From Chara braunii (taxonomy: Eukaryota; Streptophyta; Charophyceae; Charales; Characeae), in assembly GCA_003427395.1 (NCBI GenBank), contig BFEA01000677.1:690861-728291 (forward strand): 37,431 nucleotides of DNA, in the 5' to 3' direction. Below are positions 1 through 10,257 of this stretch, in pieces. Position numbers and translations under genes: made by a program. The notes beneath the pieces are model-generated. The model ran no database searches. It saw nothing but the letters and a program-made list of their open reading frames with translations, and was not told the DNA's origin. The number at the start of each line of letters is the position of its first letter. The first letter of the stretch is position 1.

Positions 1-1
1 C

Positions 2-82
2 TCTGACGCTCCGGTAGCAGCCACAGACCATATCCAAAATCATGATGGCCAAGTAACCTCTGAGGATGGTGCTGCCCAATAA
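2..82 (+). pseudogene. C-terminal tail of LINE ORF1 (partial)
   Basis: An open frame enters from the left edge and ends at TAA 80-82, one base before the ATG at 84-86 that opens ORF2. The 26 residues are polar and acidic, with no motif. The call as ORF1 rests on position: in two-ORF LINEs the upstream ORF ends at or near the ORF2 start. The one-base spacing is compatible with termination-reinitiation. The ORF1 of a related copy in this window (28397-29469, minus) has a DUF4283-like region and a zinc-knuckle-like motif, but this tail is too short to align with it. Confidence 0.45.
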
Positions 83-83
83 A

Positions 84-2498
84 ATGAGGCTGGGCACCTG
101 GAATGTACGAGGTCTTGGTGATCACAACAACACATTTAAGAGGGAGAGAATAAAAGATTGGCTTCATACTCAACATGTTCAGGTGATCTGCCTACAAGAA
201 ACCAAAATAAATAACGAAAATTGGGCAGACATACAGAACTGGTGGCCGGGTCCTTAGATTTGGTCCCCGGCAGACGGCACCAAAGGGGGAGTAGCAATCT
301 TACTCGAAAAAGGTCTGGACGTGGAAGTAATTGACAGTTGTGCAGATGCAGAGGGAAGATGGGCCTGGATGAAACTGGCCGTTGCGGATGAGGATTGGGC
401 AATTATGGTTGTATACGCCCCGGTGGATTATCCTGTACGTCTCAACTTTTTTTCAGACCTTCCAAAAATTATACCTGATGCAGAAAATCTGCTGATAATG
501 GGAGATTGGAATTGCGTGTTAAACCCTGGGCTTGATTCCCCGTCCCCCACTCCCATCAGAGATGATGCACTGTCACTGAGTACCTTTATGGAATCCCAAG
601 ATCTTATGGATGTGTACAGAACCAAAAACCCAGATTCTGCGGGCTTCACATGGTTTGGACCCCGTCCCTCAAAAAATACACCACAGCCCAAAAGAAGGCT
701 GGGTTTCATATTGGCTAGAGGAGACCCTTGGGAACGGTGTGTGTGGTCAGATATAACGGTGGCCTCTGTCTCAGATCATCACCCAGTTCTCATGGATGTC
801 CTGACCAAGGACTCCGTCGCTCATGAAAAACCACCTTTTCGCCTGAACGTTCAAATTTTAAAAGATCCAGGCATCCCCCAATGGGTTAAGACGCAGATGA
901 AGGACTGGCAATTAGCTAAAGACCTGTTCTCAGATGAGGAACATTGGGTGGAAGCGGGAATAGGGATCCTGCGCGCTGCCATGATTGGATTCTCACGAAT
1001 GAAAGCCGCCTCACGCAATTGGAAAGAAAAACAACTGTTAAATACAGTGGAACAAGCTGAGGCCTATACGGGTTCCGATCCCTTCCTGGAATATGAGTGG
1101 TCTAGGAGGCGTTCTAAGGCCCTTGAAGAACTGGAAGCAATTGAAATCCGGAAAGAGGCAGATAGGCTAGAATGGCTGAAGGTTAGAGGGATTCTGGGAT
1201 ACAATCGTATGACTAAAGAAACCTTTAAATCTCTCATCTTGATCAGGGCCAAGCCTAGGATGAGGGAACTGTCACATCCATTTGCCATAGATGCCCCACT
1301 AGCAGTAGAAACCGAGGATCTCTGCAAATATGCTATGGAATATTTTAAAGATATAGTAATTACCAGAAGGCCATATGATAACTTTAGTACAAATCTTGCT
1401 GAGCACCACAATTTTTGGGACCGTTCCACCAGTCGAATATCCCCCCAAATCAGAAATGACTTGGACCAGCCCATCACAGTGGAGGAGGTCTCAAGGGCTG
1501 CACAGAAAATGGCACAAGGAAAATGTCCAGGTCAGGATGGCCTCCCCATTGAATTCTTCCTTTCATCATGGGAAGCTTTTGGTCAGTTTTTCTGTGATAT
1601 TTTTAAAAATACACTGGCAACAGGCACTCTGCCGAAAGGCATGGTTCAGGGAATGATATCACTTTTGTATAAAAAGCGGGACAAAAGGGAAATACGAAAT
1701 TGGCACCCCATCTCGGTCCTAAATGTGTCATACAAGCTATTGGCCAAAGTTCTTGCCCTGAGACTCACCTCTGTTCTCCCGAACCTGGTGGGAGGGGAAC
1801 AAGGGGCCTTTGTCAAAGGGACATCAATCTTTGACAATATCTTGACGACAGTACAGGCCCTATAAATAATTGGACAAGAGAAAAGAGAGGGAGCGGTACT
1901 CATGCTTGATATGGAAAAGGCATATGACAAGGTCGGGTGGGCCTTTGTCAACACCTCTCTTCTTAACATGGGATTTGGGACTCAATTCATAACATGGGTG
2001 CAAGCCATGTATGCCAGAGCCACTGCGACAGTGCTAGTTAATGGGAAACAATCGGAGGAATTTCCCCTCACCCGCTCCCTCCGACAGGGGTGTCCTCTGG
2101 CTCCGCTAATATTTGTCCTTCAATCGGAGACGTTACTGGACAATATTCGGAACAACCCAACAATTGTGGGCCTTCACCTATCCTCTACCTTTCAGTGGAA
2201 NGGGGGGGCGATTGNTGATGATCTAACGGTTGCCTGCGAGAATACTAGTACTAGTATGCNTGAGCTACGATATGTGTTAGATAGATATTGTGAACTATCG
2301 GAAGCCTCTATAAACTGGGATAAGTCTGTATTCCTTTTACCTCCCTCCCAAGAGCTCTGTGTGGATTCGGGTCTCTTAGCTTCTTGGGGGCCCAAAGTGA
2401 AACTGCGAGAAGCGAGAGTGAAACTTGTACGCCTCTTGGGCGCCCAAGTTGGGATACAAGTTTCACTCTCGGATAACTCATCCGTACAACTGGGATAA
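84..2498 (+). pseudogene. LINE ORF2, endonuclease and reverse transcriptase core (broken)
   Basis: I chose ATG 84-86 because the endonuclease begins at once with MRLGTWNVRGLGD; the in-frame ATG at 66 overlaps ORF1. Endonuclease motifs are visible: LQETK (Mg-binding Glu), MGDWN, and SDHHP near 775. The usual RxD motif reads RRLGFIL near 703, so its Asp is Gly. Reverse transcriptase motifs follow: RNWHPIS, GAFVKG, LMLDMEKAYDKVGW (motif A, catalytic Asp), LRQGCPLAP, and a motif C whose DD pair at about 2217-2222 is preceded by an N-containing codon that could be Ala. Stops interrupt one continuous frame at 255-257 and 1863-1865. The frame ends at 2496-2498 in a rearranged patch. Family membership is secure; function is lost. 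Confidence 0.92.
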
Positions 2499-2562
2499 AC
2501 TGCGAGAATACTAGTACTAACTCATCGGATCGCTTCTTGGGCGTACAAGTTTCACTCTCGGA
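2400..2562 (+). repeat. Inverted and direct repeats scrambling the LINE RT region
   Basis: A 17-base arm at 2413-2429 is perfectly inverted at 2455-2471, around a 14-base perfect palindrome CTTGGGCGCCCAAG at 2435-2448. The right arm recurs directly at about 2544-2560. A TGCGAGAATACTAGTACTA block near 2235 recurs near 2501. In related LINE copies the protein runs straight through this point, so the extra sequence is an insertion or rearrangement. Ns lie just upstream (2201-2260), which makes a local assembly error plausible. Confidence 0.8.
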
Positions 2563-3882
2563 CTGCTCAAAGGTACAGGACAGCATTCTAGCAGATAAGG
2601 TGATTGCGAGAATTGCAAGCTGGGAGAGGCGGAGTCATCTGTCGCAGTTTGGAAGGGCTTTGGTCCTGTCTTCCTCAGCCTTCTCCCTACTGTGGTTCCC
2701 GCTGACGGTTCATCTGCTGGGGGATGAAGCATACAAGAAGATTCGCTCAGCGGCAGCAAGGTACTTGTGGAAACCGGATGCTACCGGGGACCAGGGCTTC
2801 CTCTCTAAGGTGGCATGGGATGTGGTGGCTACGGCTCGAAAGAAGGGTGGACTGGGTATTCTGGACCCTCTTCAGCAAAACATGGCGCTTCTGGCCAAAT
2901 GGCCAGTCCAGGCTATGATGGAGGAAGGGACAAAGCTCTGGATGTACATGGCCCAGTATATACTGGGACAGGAATGGGAACTAATAGATCATTCTAGAGT
3001 ATGGCTCTGCATGCTTATGCCGTCCTACAGCAGCCGTCGTCCCAAGTCTAAGGTTTGGAGGAACATTCTTAAGGCTTGGAACAAAATCAAGCCTAACAGT
3101 TGGTCCCCTCCTGGCACCAAACAGGAGGTGTTAAATCAACTGTTATTCGACAACCCGTATATTGTACAACAGGATGGTTCCCTTTTTGAGGCAGGAGGCC
3201 GGCAGGTTGCTTCGGAAAAGGATGGGTCAAGAAAGGAGTACTCCAAATTAGGGACATCTGGGACACCGCAAAATCCTCCTACATAGACCTGTCAGAACTG
3301 AGAGCAAAGCTTCCGAGGCTGCATAATGTATCCGATCATCTAAAACAGTTGTCAGAAGCTATACCGAAGGCATGGACACAGATCCTGCATGGGGACAAGG
3401 AAAATGCACAGGGCACCTGGTTAAGAGACCAGAACCTGCCAAATCAGGTTTTGAGAGTGATGGGGTCGGCGTTACCCTCTGGGCAGATGGTACAGACTTG
3501 GCGGTTGCCAGGGTTGGCATCATCCATAGGTCAACTGAGATTGGACCCGGGAGAACTCAGGGTAGAAGATACTAGAATCTTCTCGGAGGTCAGGGTCCAT
3601 ACCCGGCTCTCCAGACGAGGAAAAATGGTGGCCACACTGGGTAGAGATGCAGATACTTATAGAGTGGAGCCCTTATTATTGGGCTGGAAGGTGGCAGACA
3701 GGGAGAGCGGTCGGCTACAAGAAATTCCTCTGCATCAATATTGTGCAAAGGTGGGAGTTTACATTCAACAAGCTAAGCTAACGAAGACCCCCACTGGGTT
3801 GGCCATGAAGAGAGCAACTTCGCATCAGCTCCAAGGGGTGACTTCGCAGAATCTGCACAAGCTATGTAAGGGCCTTACTTAA
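2537..3882 (+). pseudogene. LINE ORF2, region downstream of RT (frameshifted)
   Basis: The frame from 2537 reads the RT thumb and connection region, with the family signatures FGRALVLSSSAFSLLWF, LSKVAWDVV, KGGLGILDPLQ, VWRNILKAW and LLFDNPYIV. These align by eye with the other LINE copies at about 26697-27350 and 32340-32880. Near 3200 the LINE reading moves to another frame, which continues as KGWVKKGVLQIRDIWDT and LHNVSDHLKQLSEAIP, then runs to TAA 3880-3882. The segment has no known catalytic residues; it links RT to the zinc-binding tail. The shift means one small indel near 3195-3205, either mutation or sequencing error. Confidence 0.85.
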
Positions 3883-4436
3883 ATGCCAATACAGAAACAT
3901 GCAGGTTTAATGTGGATCAGTCCCTGTTAGTCACTGCCACGGCTACGTGGCTGGCTTCAAAGGGAATGGAAATCCCCACGACCTGCTTGCGATGCAATTG
4001 GGGCTGGGAAAACATGGTCCACCTATGGCTATGCTGCCCACTGGTAGACGAACTCATGATATGGTGGAAAAGGCACTGGAACCGNTTTACTAATGGAGAG
4101 ATGGACTGGTCTGATGCATGGATGANCNCAGGCTTTCTCCCACAAGAACTGAACTACAATGCAGCGCTGGGCTATGTAGCTATGGTATGCAGAGGCATTC
4201 TGATGGACACTATCTGGGCCGCCAGGAATGCCAAAGTTTTCAAGGGTGAGGAAGTTTCAACTATTCAGCAGCAACATCAGATCAGGAATAAGCTCCGCCA
4301 GGTCATCAAAGCGGACTGGAACAAGAAAAATATTGTCTGGTTCCGGAAAACCTGGGCCAAAGACAATAGGTTAGCTTCGGTGAACCAGGAGGGGAAATTC
4401 CTTATTTGCTCTTGGCTATCGGACTTTTATGATTAG
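3883..4436 (+). pseudogene. LINE ORF2 C-terminus with zf-RVT zinc-binding motif
   Basis: After the stop at 3880-3882 the protein resumes in a third frame. It contains WLASKGMEIPTTCLRCNWG followed by HLWLCC, the C-x2-C...H-x4-C pattern of the reverse-transcriptase zinc-binding domain (zf-RVT) of plant LINEs, then LGYVAMVCRGILMDTIWAAR and a basic tail ending at TAG/TGA-type stop 4434-4436. The same tail, shorter, is at 13230-13498. Three Ns fall inside (4084, 4126, 4128). It is thought to help bind the RNA template; here it is only a relic. Confidence 0.85.
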
Positions 4437-4793
4437 GAGAGTAAAGGGAGCCATAAGGAAAAGTTGTGCCGTCTCCCTCCTCCTTCTCTCAGGAGCCGTT
4501 ATAGGCTCCTTTTATGATGGCCCCTATTAGGCCAGTCTCAAAAGTAGTTGTACACAGAAAATAAGGGCCGATTTTGCCCATTGTAGTACTGAAATCTGCC
4601 TTTTTCATGCGCTTCATGGCAATTTTTTGGAGAGTTGTTTTTCGCCTCCTGTGAGGCAGGGACTCTGAACCCGGTTTTCAGCAAGGGTTACTCCGGGTTG
4701 AATTGTGAGGTCCCCGACCTCCCTTTGTTATGATTCTGGAATGAAAAGCTTCAACTTTCCAAAAAAAAAAAAAAAAAAGAAAAAAAAAAAGAA
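4437..4793 (+). other. LINE 3' UTR and A-rich tail
   Basis: Non-coding sequence between the ORF2 stop and the A-rich tail. A module near 4668-4725 (CTGAACCCGGTTTTCAGC, then ACTCCGGGTTGAATTGTGAG) recurs in the other LINE tails at 13691-13765, 34711-34740 and, inverted, near 16515 and 20990. It is useful as a family-specific tag for 5'-truncated copies. Confidence 0.85.
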
Positions 4794-5020
4794 AGGGAGG
4801 CGCAGCTACTGGCAGGTCTCGGTCTTTGTGTTAGCCAGACCCCCACTGGCGGCCCCAACCCTATACCGTAAACATTAGGGGCAAGGGGCAACATGAAATC
4901 TCCCCTTCACAGTGAAGGAAACTATGCTTGCAGGGGTCCCCTCTAGATAGCCTTAGGAGTAGGTAGTGAAAGGCAAAAAAACAGAAGTTGAGAGAAGAAT
5001 ATAGAAAGGGGGGGGGAATC

Positions 5021-5240
5021 TTTTTCTTTTCTTTTTTTGGGGAAATTTCCGAAATGCCCCCGAAGTTTGCAATTATTTGCGCCGTGCCCCTGTGAAGGCC
5101 GACTTACCCTGTGGGGCCCCTTCGGACTCTGAAATTTTTCGGAGGCCCCTGTCAGCATGGGGCTTACTGGACCGCTAGTGACATTTCGTCTGTCCGTCCT
5201 TGAAATGCCCTCACGAGGGGCACACATCTTTCTGTGATGC
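5021..5240. repeat. GCCCC-rich fold-back-type repeat, solitary arm
   Basis: After a G-run and a pyrimidine tract, the sequence goes AAATTTCCGAAATGCCCCC and then shows GCCCC or GGCCCC every 20-40 bases. It resembles the left arms of the fold-back repeats starting at 15412 and 15828. I see no matching right arm nearby, so it may be half an element. No coding signal. The preceding stretch 4800-5020 is non-coding with nothing I recognise. Confidence 0.5.
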
Positions 5241-5413
5241 CCTTGCAACAGTGGCGGCAGGAATTTGAATTCGAAGTGGTAGGCATTTCACGCGCCGCCA
5301 CTAAAAACGGTGCAGCAGTGAGTTTTCGAGTTCGCCATGTGGGTGATCGATGCGTTGAAGTGCACACGGCTACCGTGCGAAGGGGAGCGTGCGAGCACGT
5401 GTGTGTGTGTGTC

Positions 5414-5472
5414 CATGCTCATCGCCCTCCTCCCTCCTCCTCCATTCATGCTCATCGCCCTCCTCCCTCCTC
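5414..5472 (+). repeat. 33-bp-period direct repeat in a CT-rich tract
   Basis: A 26-base block starting CATGCTCATCGCCCTC occurs at 5414-5439 and again at 5447-5472. It lies in pyrimidine-rich DNA running to about 5650. The open frames over it are low-complexity and not credible genes. Confidence 0.85.
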
Positions 5473-5717
5473 GTCCTCCTCCTCCGTCCTCGCCGCTCTC
5501 CTCTCTTCTCATCCAGTCTCCATCCTCTGTCCTCGTCCGTCATCGTCAGAGTCCTTGTCCTCCCTACTCCTCTTCCCCTCCTCTTCCTGTGTTCCTCCCT
5601 CCTCCAACTTTCTCCTAGTCACCCCTCCCTCTCCTCCTCCTCAATTGTCGACCTCCTAACCATCACCATGGCCGTCTTCTTGGCGTCATCGCCCAAGCAT
5701 GCGCGCGCATCAGTATA

Positions 5718-5720
<3 letters not shown>

Positions 5721-5782
<62 letters not shown>

Positions 5783-5849
5783 GTGTGCGTGTGTGCGTGT
5801 GTGTGTATATGTGTGGTGCGTGTGCGCGCACATGTGTGTGTGTGTGTGT
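5721..5849. repeat. (TG)n microsatellite, imperfect
   Basis: Pure TG repeats run from about 5721 to 5776, then become interrupted by C, A and GC steps up to about 5849. Such runs may adopt Z-DNA. The Cys-Val and His-Thr reading frames across it are artefacts of the repeat. Confidence 0.98.
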
Positions 5850-5853
5850 CCAC

Positions 5854-6321
5854 ACTCATCGCCAAATTTATGATATGCCCCGTTAGCACCTCGGTCGGGG
5901 CCAGGGGAAAGACTGCGAGTGTCAACAACGGCCACAAGGGCTCGTTGGAAAGATGGTTGGTACCAATAAGGGCATACGGGAAATTTTTGTGCTGGTTCTC
6001 AACGGCCATCCGGCAGGGGCATACTGGAAATTTGGTACTGGTACCGGTGTGCGCTCAAACTCACGCCGTGTGCTCCTTTCCGGTCGGACTCATCGCCAAA
6101 TTTCTTATATGCCCCGGTAGCACCTCAGCCAGGGCCAGGGGAAAGACTGCTAGTGTCAACAACGGCCACAAGGGCTCATTGGAAAGATGGTTGGTACCAA
6201 TAAGGGCATACGGGAAATTTTCGTGCTGGTTCTCAACGGCCATCCGGCAGGGGCATACTGGAAATTTGGTACTGGTACCGGTGTGCGCTCAACCTCACGC
6301 CGTGTGCTCCTTTCCGGTCGG
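5854..6321. repeat. Two-copy tandem duplication, 234-bp unit
   Basis: The unit at 5854-6087 is repeated at 6088-6321 with only a handful of differences by eye, starting ACTCATCGCCAAATTT. Each unit has short internal inverted pieces (CAAATTT..ATATGCCCC against GGGGCATAC..GGAAATTTGG), so it belongs in style to the GCCCC fold-back repeats of this window. One frame is open across both units (to 6331), but it is repeat-derived and has no recognisable domain. Confidence 0.95.
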
Positions 6322-7740
6322 AGTGTTTTGATTCATGGAAGGGCCCGGGAAGAACAACCAAAATGTGTGTGCCAAAGATTTTTGGGAAAATTGAGTGTGG
6401 GGGCACAGACGAAACTGAAATCCCCCGTGTTGGTCCGACTTTAGTAAGCAGGGGTCCGTCGCTGCGCGGTCTAAGGAAAAAAGTGTTCGCTGGATCTCAC
6501 GACGATGAGGAACTCAATCCAAAAAGTATCGTTGTACTTTCCCAGCGAGCCATTGCCCTACGTTTCGAATGAAAGGGGGAGGACACACACGTGGTATCTC
6601 GTTTTCGGATGAGATCTCGCCGATGTTCACTACACAATTCGGAATCCGACGTGGCGGACCTCAATCGAGTGGCTCTCTCCTTATGTTCGTCCTTGCCACG
6701 TGTGCGGTAATGGAAGCCTTTGGCTTGATAACGCTCGGTACGACGACAGTCGCTACACAGAGTGTTAGGCCAATGAGGTGCCACTGCCGCCCACGGGATG
6801 ACGATCAACTCATTAAATGGCAACAATAACGAATAAGGCGAAAAATGCGTATCGATAATTACGAATCCCGCACCAACGAATCTGGACCACCAGGTCTGAG
6901 GTGGAAAGTAATAACACCCCCCGATCTTGGCGACGACTTCTCGTACGTCCCATTCACATACACGTATCCTTTTCTCGTTTTATGGAAAAGGACGCAACAG
7001 AGATACGGGAAGTCGGAGCCCAGTCGGATTGGGGCGATCGATCCACATGTCAAAAGGGCAAAGCACAAGATTCGTCCTAATCATGCATCTTTCATTCGAT
7101 CAATCCAATACCGCATTCCATCAGATCCATCAACATGCTCACACAAGTCCCCAGGCGCAATCCACTGTATGCACGTTGTCGAGCTCATCGACTTTCGTCT
7201 TTTGCAAAGCACGGGAACCCTCCCAACCATGTCACCCAAGAGTTAAACAAAAACAAAAACAGAGACAACTTCAGAACGACGCAGCATAATCCCGCGAACC
7301 GCCAAGACGGTCGTGGTCGCGTCATTCCTTCGTCGCTCTAGTCGAGTGGGCCAGCTGTACGTCCCACGGTCCCCTACGACAGGATAGGTTCCCGCGGGGC
7401 ACATGCTTTCCTTCCCTAAGGGGCTATCACCACCGTTAGGGGCGTACCCCTACTGAGCTAAAGACCCACGCACGAAAGCTTTTATATGCAATCGGAGAGG
7501 TAGATCAGCTGAGGGCGTTTGCTCGTTCGCTATAGTATAGATACGCTTGGTTAACGCCTAGCAGACCCGAACGTCGTTCGTTCCTTAGGGCGCTGATCTC
7601 CTAAATATGAAGCGGACATCGGTCGACTAGGACGGTCTCAACCAAGCCGGAAACCCACAACTTAATTCTAGTCCGTTTATACATACAGCCAGGTGAAAGT
7701 TACAACAACCACACATATAATTATATGAAAAGGAGTTGAC
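6322..7740. other. No gene seen
   Basis: Mixed-composition DNA with short open frames on both strands, none with a recognisable motif. Near 7430-7480 the minus strand reads TTTAGCTCAGTAGGGG, which resembles a tRNA A box, but I could not fold a credible tRNA or find a good B box. Confidence 0.5.
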
Positions 7741-7844
7741 CATAGTCAACACGAATATATATTCAATCTGAAATGATAACAGGAAGAAAAATTAAAAAGC
7801 ATCCCATAGTCAATAAAAATAAATATTCAATCTGAAATGATAAC
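7741..7844. repeat. 40-bp direct repeat in AT-rich DNA
   Basis: The blocks 7741-7780 and 7805-7844 both start CATAGTCAA and end ATTCAATCTGAAATGATAAC, differing at a few central bases. The stretch 7680-7990 is AT-rich compared with its neighbours and holds no gene. Confidence 0.9.
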
Positions 7845-8016
7845 TAAAAGAATTTTGAATCATCATACGGTACATCCAATAACAAAAGATCGAAATAAGA
7901 TTCGACCACCTAAGGTCGAACTCCATAAAAAAATCATACGACCCCCAACGAGCAGTTGACTACCGATAATAACATTGATGCAGTCGACAAGGTAGTCGGT
8001 TTGCTTTAGTTTTGTC

Positions 8017-8529
8017 TTGATGAGATGCGCTCTCAAAGTCATTCATTCCAGTCTACTTCCAATCTACAATTTGACATGCAATCCCGTCTTCCTATACGGC
8101 AGAAGGCGACAGAAGGTCGTGGATCTGACACATCAACGGCAAATGCGGGATTATGAGAACCGACACGCATCAGCGGGCCCACTGCCCCGTTATAAAATTG
8201 AGGATCTAGTGCAGGTACAGAAATTGGTGCGCTCCTCCAAGATCCATTCTCGCTACGCTGGCATTTACGAGGTGACGGAAGTTGGCGCACAAGGCCAGCA
8301 CTCCGTGAAGCTCGCCCCGAGGCACGGCACGCAGGCCAAGCCTATGACTCGCTATGTTGCTGCCCTTCGCCCATCTCCGCCATCGCTGGGACACAAGCGG
8401 ACCGTTGCCACGGCTACGCCATCCCTTTCCGACTCCTCCTCCTCTCCTTCTTCCTCTCGTCCATCTGCTTCACACCTCTCCCCTCAAGTCTCGATCACCC
8501 AGAATAAGCCATCGCCAGCAGGAGGATGA
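8017..8529 (+). pseudogene. Retrotransposon integrase C-terminal fragment (Ty3/gypsy-like)
   Basis: Residues about 30-125 match the style of the Ty3/gypsy integrase C-terminus: a basic helix (RQMRDYENRH), a PRYKIEDLVQVQKLV strand, KIHSRYAGIYEVTEV, then HSVKLAPRHGTQAKPMTRYV and ALRP. This small-barrel region binds DNA next to the catalytic core. The catalytic core, RT and protease are absent upstream, and the first 25 residues look unrelated, so the ATG at 8017 is probably fortuitous. A Ser-rich tail follows. I infer a scrap of an LTR element; no LTRs were found. Known family, uncertain lineage. Confidence 0.6.
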
Positions 8530-8905
8530 GCCGATTAAACACTTCCAGGTGCCGATCGCGGAACACCTGTTGCGGCACCAGTTTAACGACGATGAGCAGT
8601 TGCAGTATGATATCCAGGAACTAAATGTATAAGGGCCAAGCGTTGCGGATCTCGCCACATATTCGCTCCTATGTGAGCGGTTGACGTATTTGGGGGTGTA
8701 CGTGGACGTAATGCACCTGCACGAAGGGGAATCGACGAGGGTGATTATTGAATTCTGCGCGCTTTGGGTGGCTACCAACTTCATGCACAGCGTTACCACG
8801 TTCATCGGCGATTTAACGCTCTTGGAGGAGCGGATACCGAAACAGGTACGGAAGTTGCGGGAGTACATGGTGCAAGTGGCTAGATCGGTAGCCCTAAAAC
8901 AGTGA
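8516..8905 (+). pseudogene. Unrecognised reading frame with one internal stop
   Basis: One frame reads about 130 codons with a single TAA at 8630-8632. Composition is protein-like (LLRHQFNDDEQLQYDIQEL before the stop; TYLGVYVDVMHLHEGEST and EERIPKQVRKLREYMVQV after it), with charged helices and no low-complexity bias. It overlaps the end of the integrase-like frame at 8017-8529. I do not recognise a family. It may belong to the same broken unit as the frames at 9045-9515 and 9893-10257. Confidence 0.35.
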
Positions 8906-9044
8906 CGCGCAAACCATCATTATATGGTCTACGATTCTTTGCTTTGACGGGAGTCCAACGGGCCATTGGCTCTCGTGCCTCAGCTCCCCGCATTCTTCCC
9001 CCCCCCTGATCTACATCCAAGCAATTCTCTCTACCCCATACTAA

Positions 9045-9515
9045 ATGTCTCCCTTCTTCTCCTACACCGACCTTCCTCACCAACTAACGGAGAATCTGTA
9101 CCCTATGTGTAACTTCTCAGAGTACCTGGTGGAGCTGACTGACGTGGAGTCGTTACCGTTCACGAACGAAGACGTGTGGGAGTTGCATCACGCGTTGTAC
9201 CAATCTGTTGTGTTGGGCATGTTCTGATTCTACGACGAGCACCACTTTGGCGAGCACTTGTTAGTATACGACGTGATTTTGAAGCCCAGGCTGGAGCTGA
9301 AGCAGGGAACAACGGCGTTATACCCATTCGGGAAGATCAGAACGGACAAGCCGACACTATTAGAGCTCATCTATATTGAGTTATTGCCTGTTGTGCAGGT
9401 GATCGCCATTGAGGAAAGCGACCTCCAACTCCGGTTGCAGACGGCGTCGGCTTCGAGGAGAACGTACCATGCGGTGGTTATACCGGATTACATCGCGCGA
9501 ACAGAGAAAAGGTGA
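9045..9515 (+). pseudogene. Unrecognised reading frame with one internal stop
   Basis: From ATG 9045 the frame runs about 156 codons with a single TGA at 9225-9227. Reading simply continues on the far side (FYDEHHFGEHLLVYDVILK). The sequence is globular-looking, with DLPHQLTENLYPMCNFSEYL near the start and LLELIYIELLPVVQVIAIEE in the second half; no motif or membrane segment is clear. A proline-rich basic frame (9512-9856) starts at its end but looks low-complexity. Function unknown; the shared style with its neighbours suggests one degraded gene or element. Confidence 0.35.
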
Positions 9516-9892
9516 TAGATCTCAACTATGAGAAGTTGTTGCGGCCCCCCTCGTCCTATCCAAGACTAGAGCCCTCGAAGACACCAAGAAAGGCCATCAA
9601 CAAGAGGCGTCGACAACCATCGCCGGAAGCGCAAGGAAGCCGAGTGGGACGAGGGGAAGAAGTAGTCCACCCAGTGCCTGCGTGGAAACCAGATCCCGTG
9701 CCGGAGAGTCAGGCCACGCTGATTGTCGGACCCCCGCCCGAAGAAGGAGTCGGGGCCAATGGATCTTGGACACGTGGCAGACACCGTCGTCGCCTCTCCT
9801 TCCCGACCTCAATCTTGATGAAGCCGGCCCGTCAGCACCAGCGGCAAGAGGAATAGGACGAGTATCATATCCCGCATCCAGACCCCCCGTCC

Positions 9893-10257
9893 TTGCAGGA
9901 CCATTCCACTTCTGGCAGCCACCCCGAAATGCCACAATCATTGGCGTTAGCTATTCCTACGAACCGTATCCTCCACCTGATCAACGTTGACTTCATGGTG
10001 GAGCCAGCTACGATCAGGCTCGGGGCGATCGAAGGGGCCCCTCGTCCTGATCCTGCATGGGTGTCGTTTCTAACTTTCTACAGCTGCCATTCGAGGGATG
10101 TGCGGCGGCCGAAATGGCGGGGACGGTTATTTATGAGGGAGGGAGGCGACCGAACGTCATATACCCCTTCCTCATCCTTGCGGTGCTCGGACGCGAGCGG
10201 TGGTCGTATACGGAAATCCATCCGGTGATGACGGGCCCAAAGAACCGCACGGTGTGA
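9893..10257 (+). pseudogene. Unrecognised reading frame with apparent frameshift
   Basis: The frame from 9893 gives RILHLINVDFMVEPATIRLG. Near 10050 the better-looking protein moves to the frame of 10057-10257, with SNFLQLPFEGCAAAEMAGTV and RPNVIYPFLILAVLGRERW, ending TGA at 10255-10257. The hydrophobic/charged pattern looks coding, but no family is recognised. It lies about 380 bases after the unknown frame at 9045-9515. Confidence 0.3.

Larger units (their letters stand above)
1..4793 (+). mobile_element. LINE (non-LTR retrotransposon), near full length, inactive
   Basis: The order is end of ORF1, ORF2 (AP endonuclease, reverse transcriptase, long C-terminal region, zf-RVT-like zinc motif), a 3' UTR and an A-rich tail from about 4761 to 4793. 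This is the architecture of plant L1-type LINEs, which copy themselves by target-primed reverse transcription. The 5' end lies outside the window. ORF2 carries in-frame stops at 255-257 and 1863-1865, a rearranged segment at about 2400-2562, a frame change near 3200 and a stop at 3880-3882, so the copy is dead. Single Ns at 2201, 2215, 2260, 4084, 4126 and 4128 mark uncertain bases. No target-site duplication can be tested because the 5' end is missing. Confidence 0.93.

Noticed and set aside
5619-6009. Cys-Val, His-Thr and similar long frames near the TG repeat
   Set aside because: Translations of a dinucleotide repeat; no domain.
7380-7490. Possible minus-strand tRNA or SINE (TTTAGCTCAGTAGGGG)
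   Set aside because: The A-box resemblance is not backed by a credible B box or cloverleaf.
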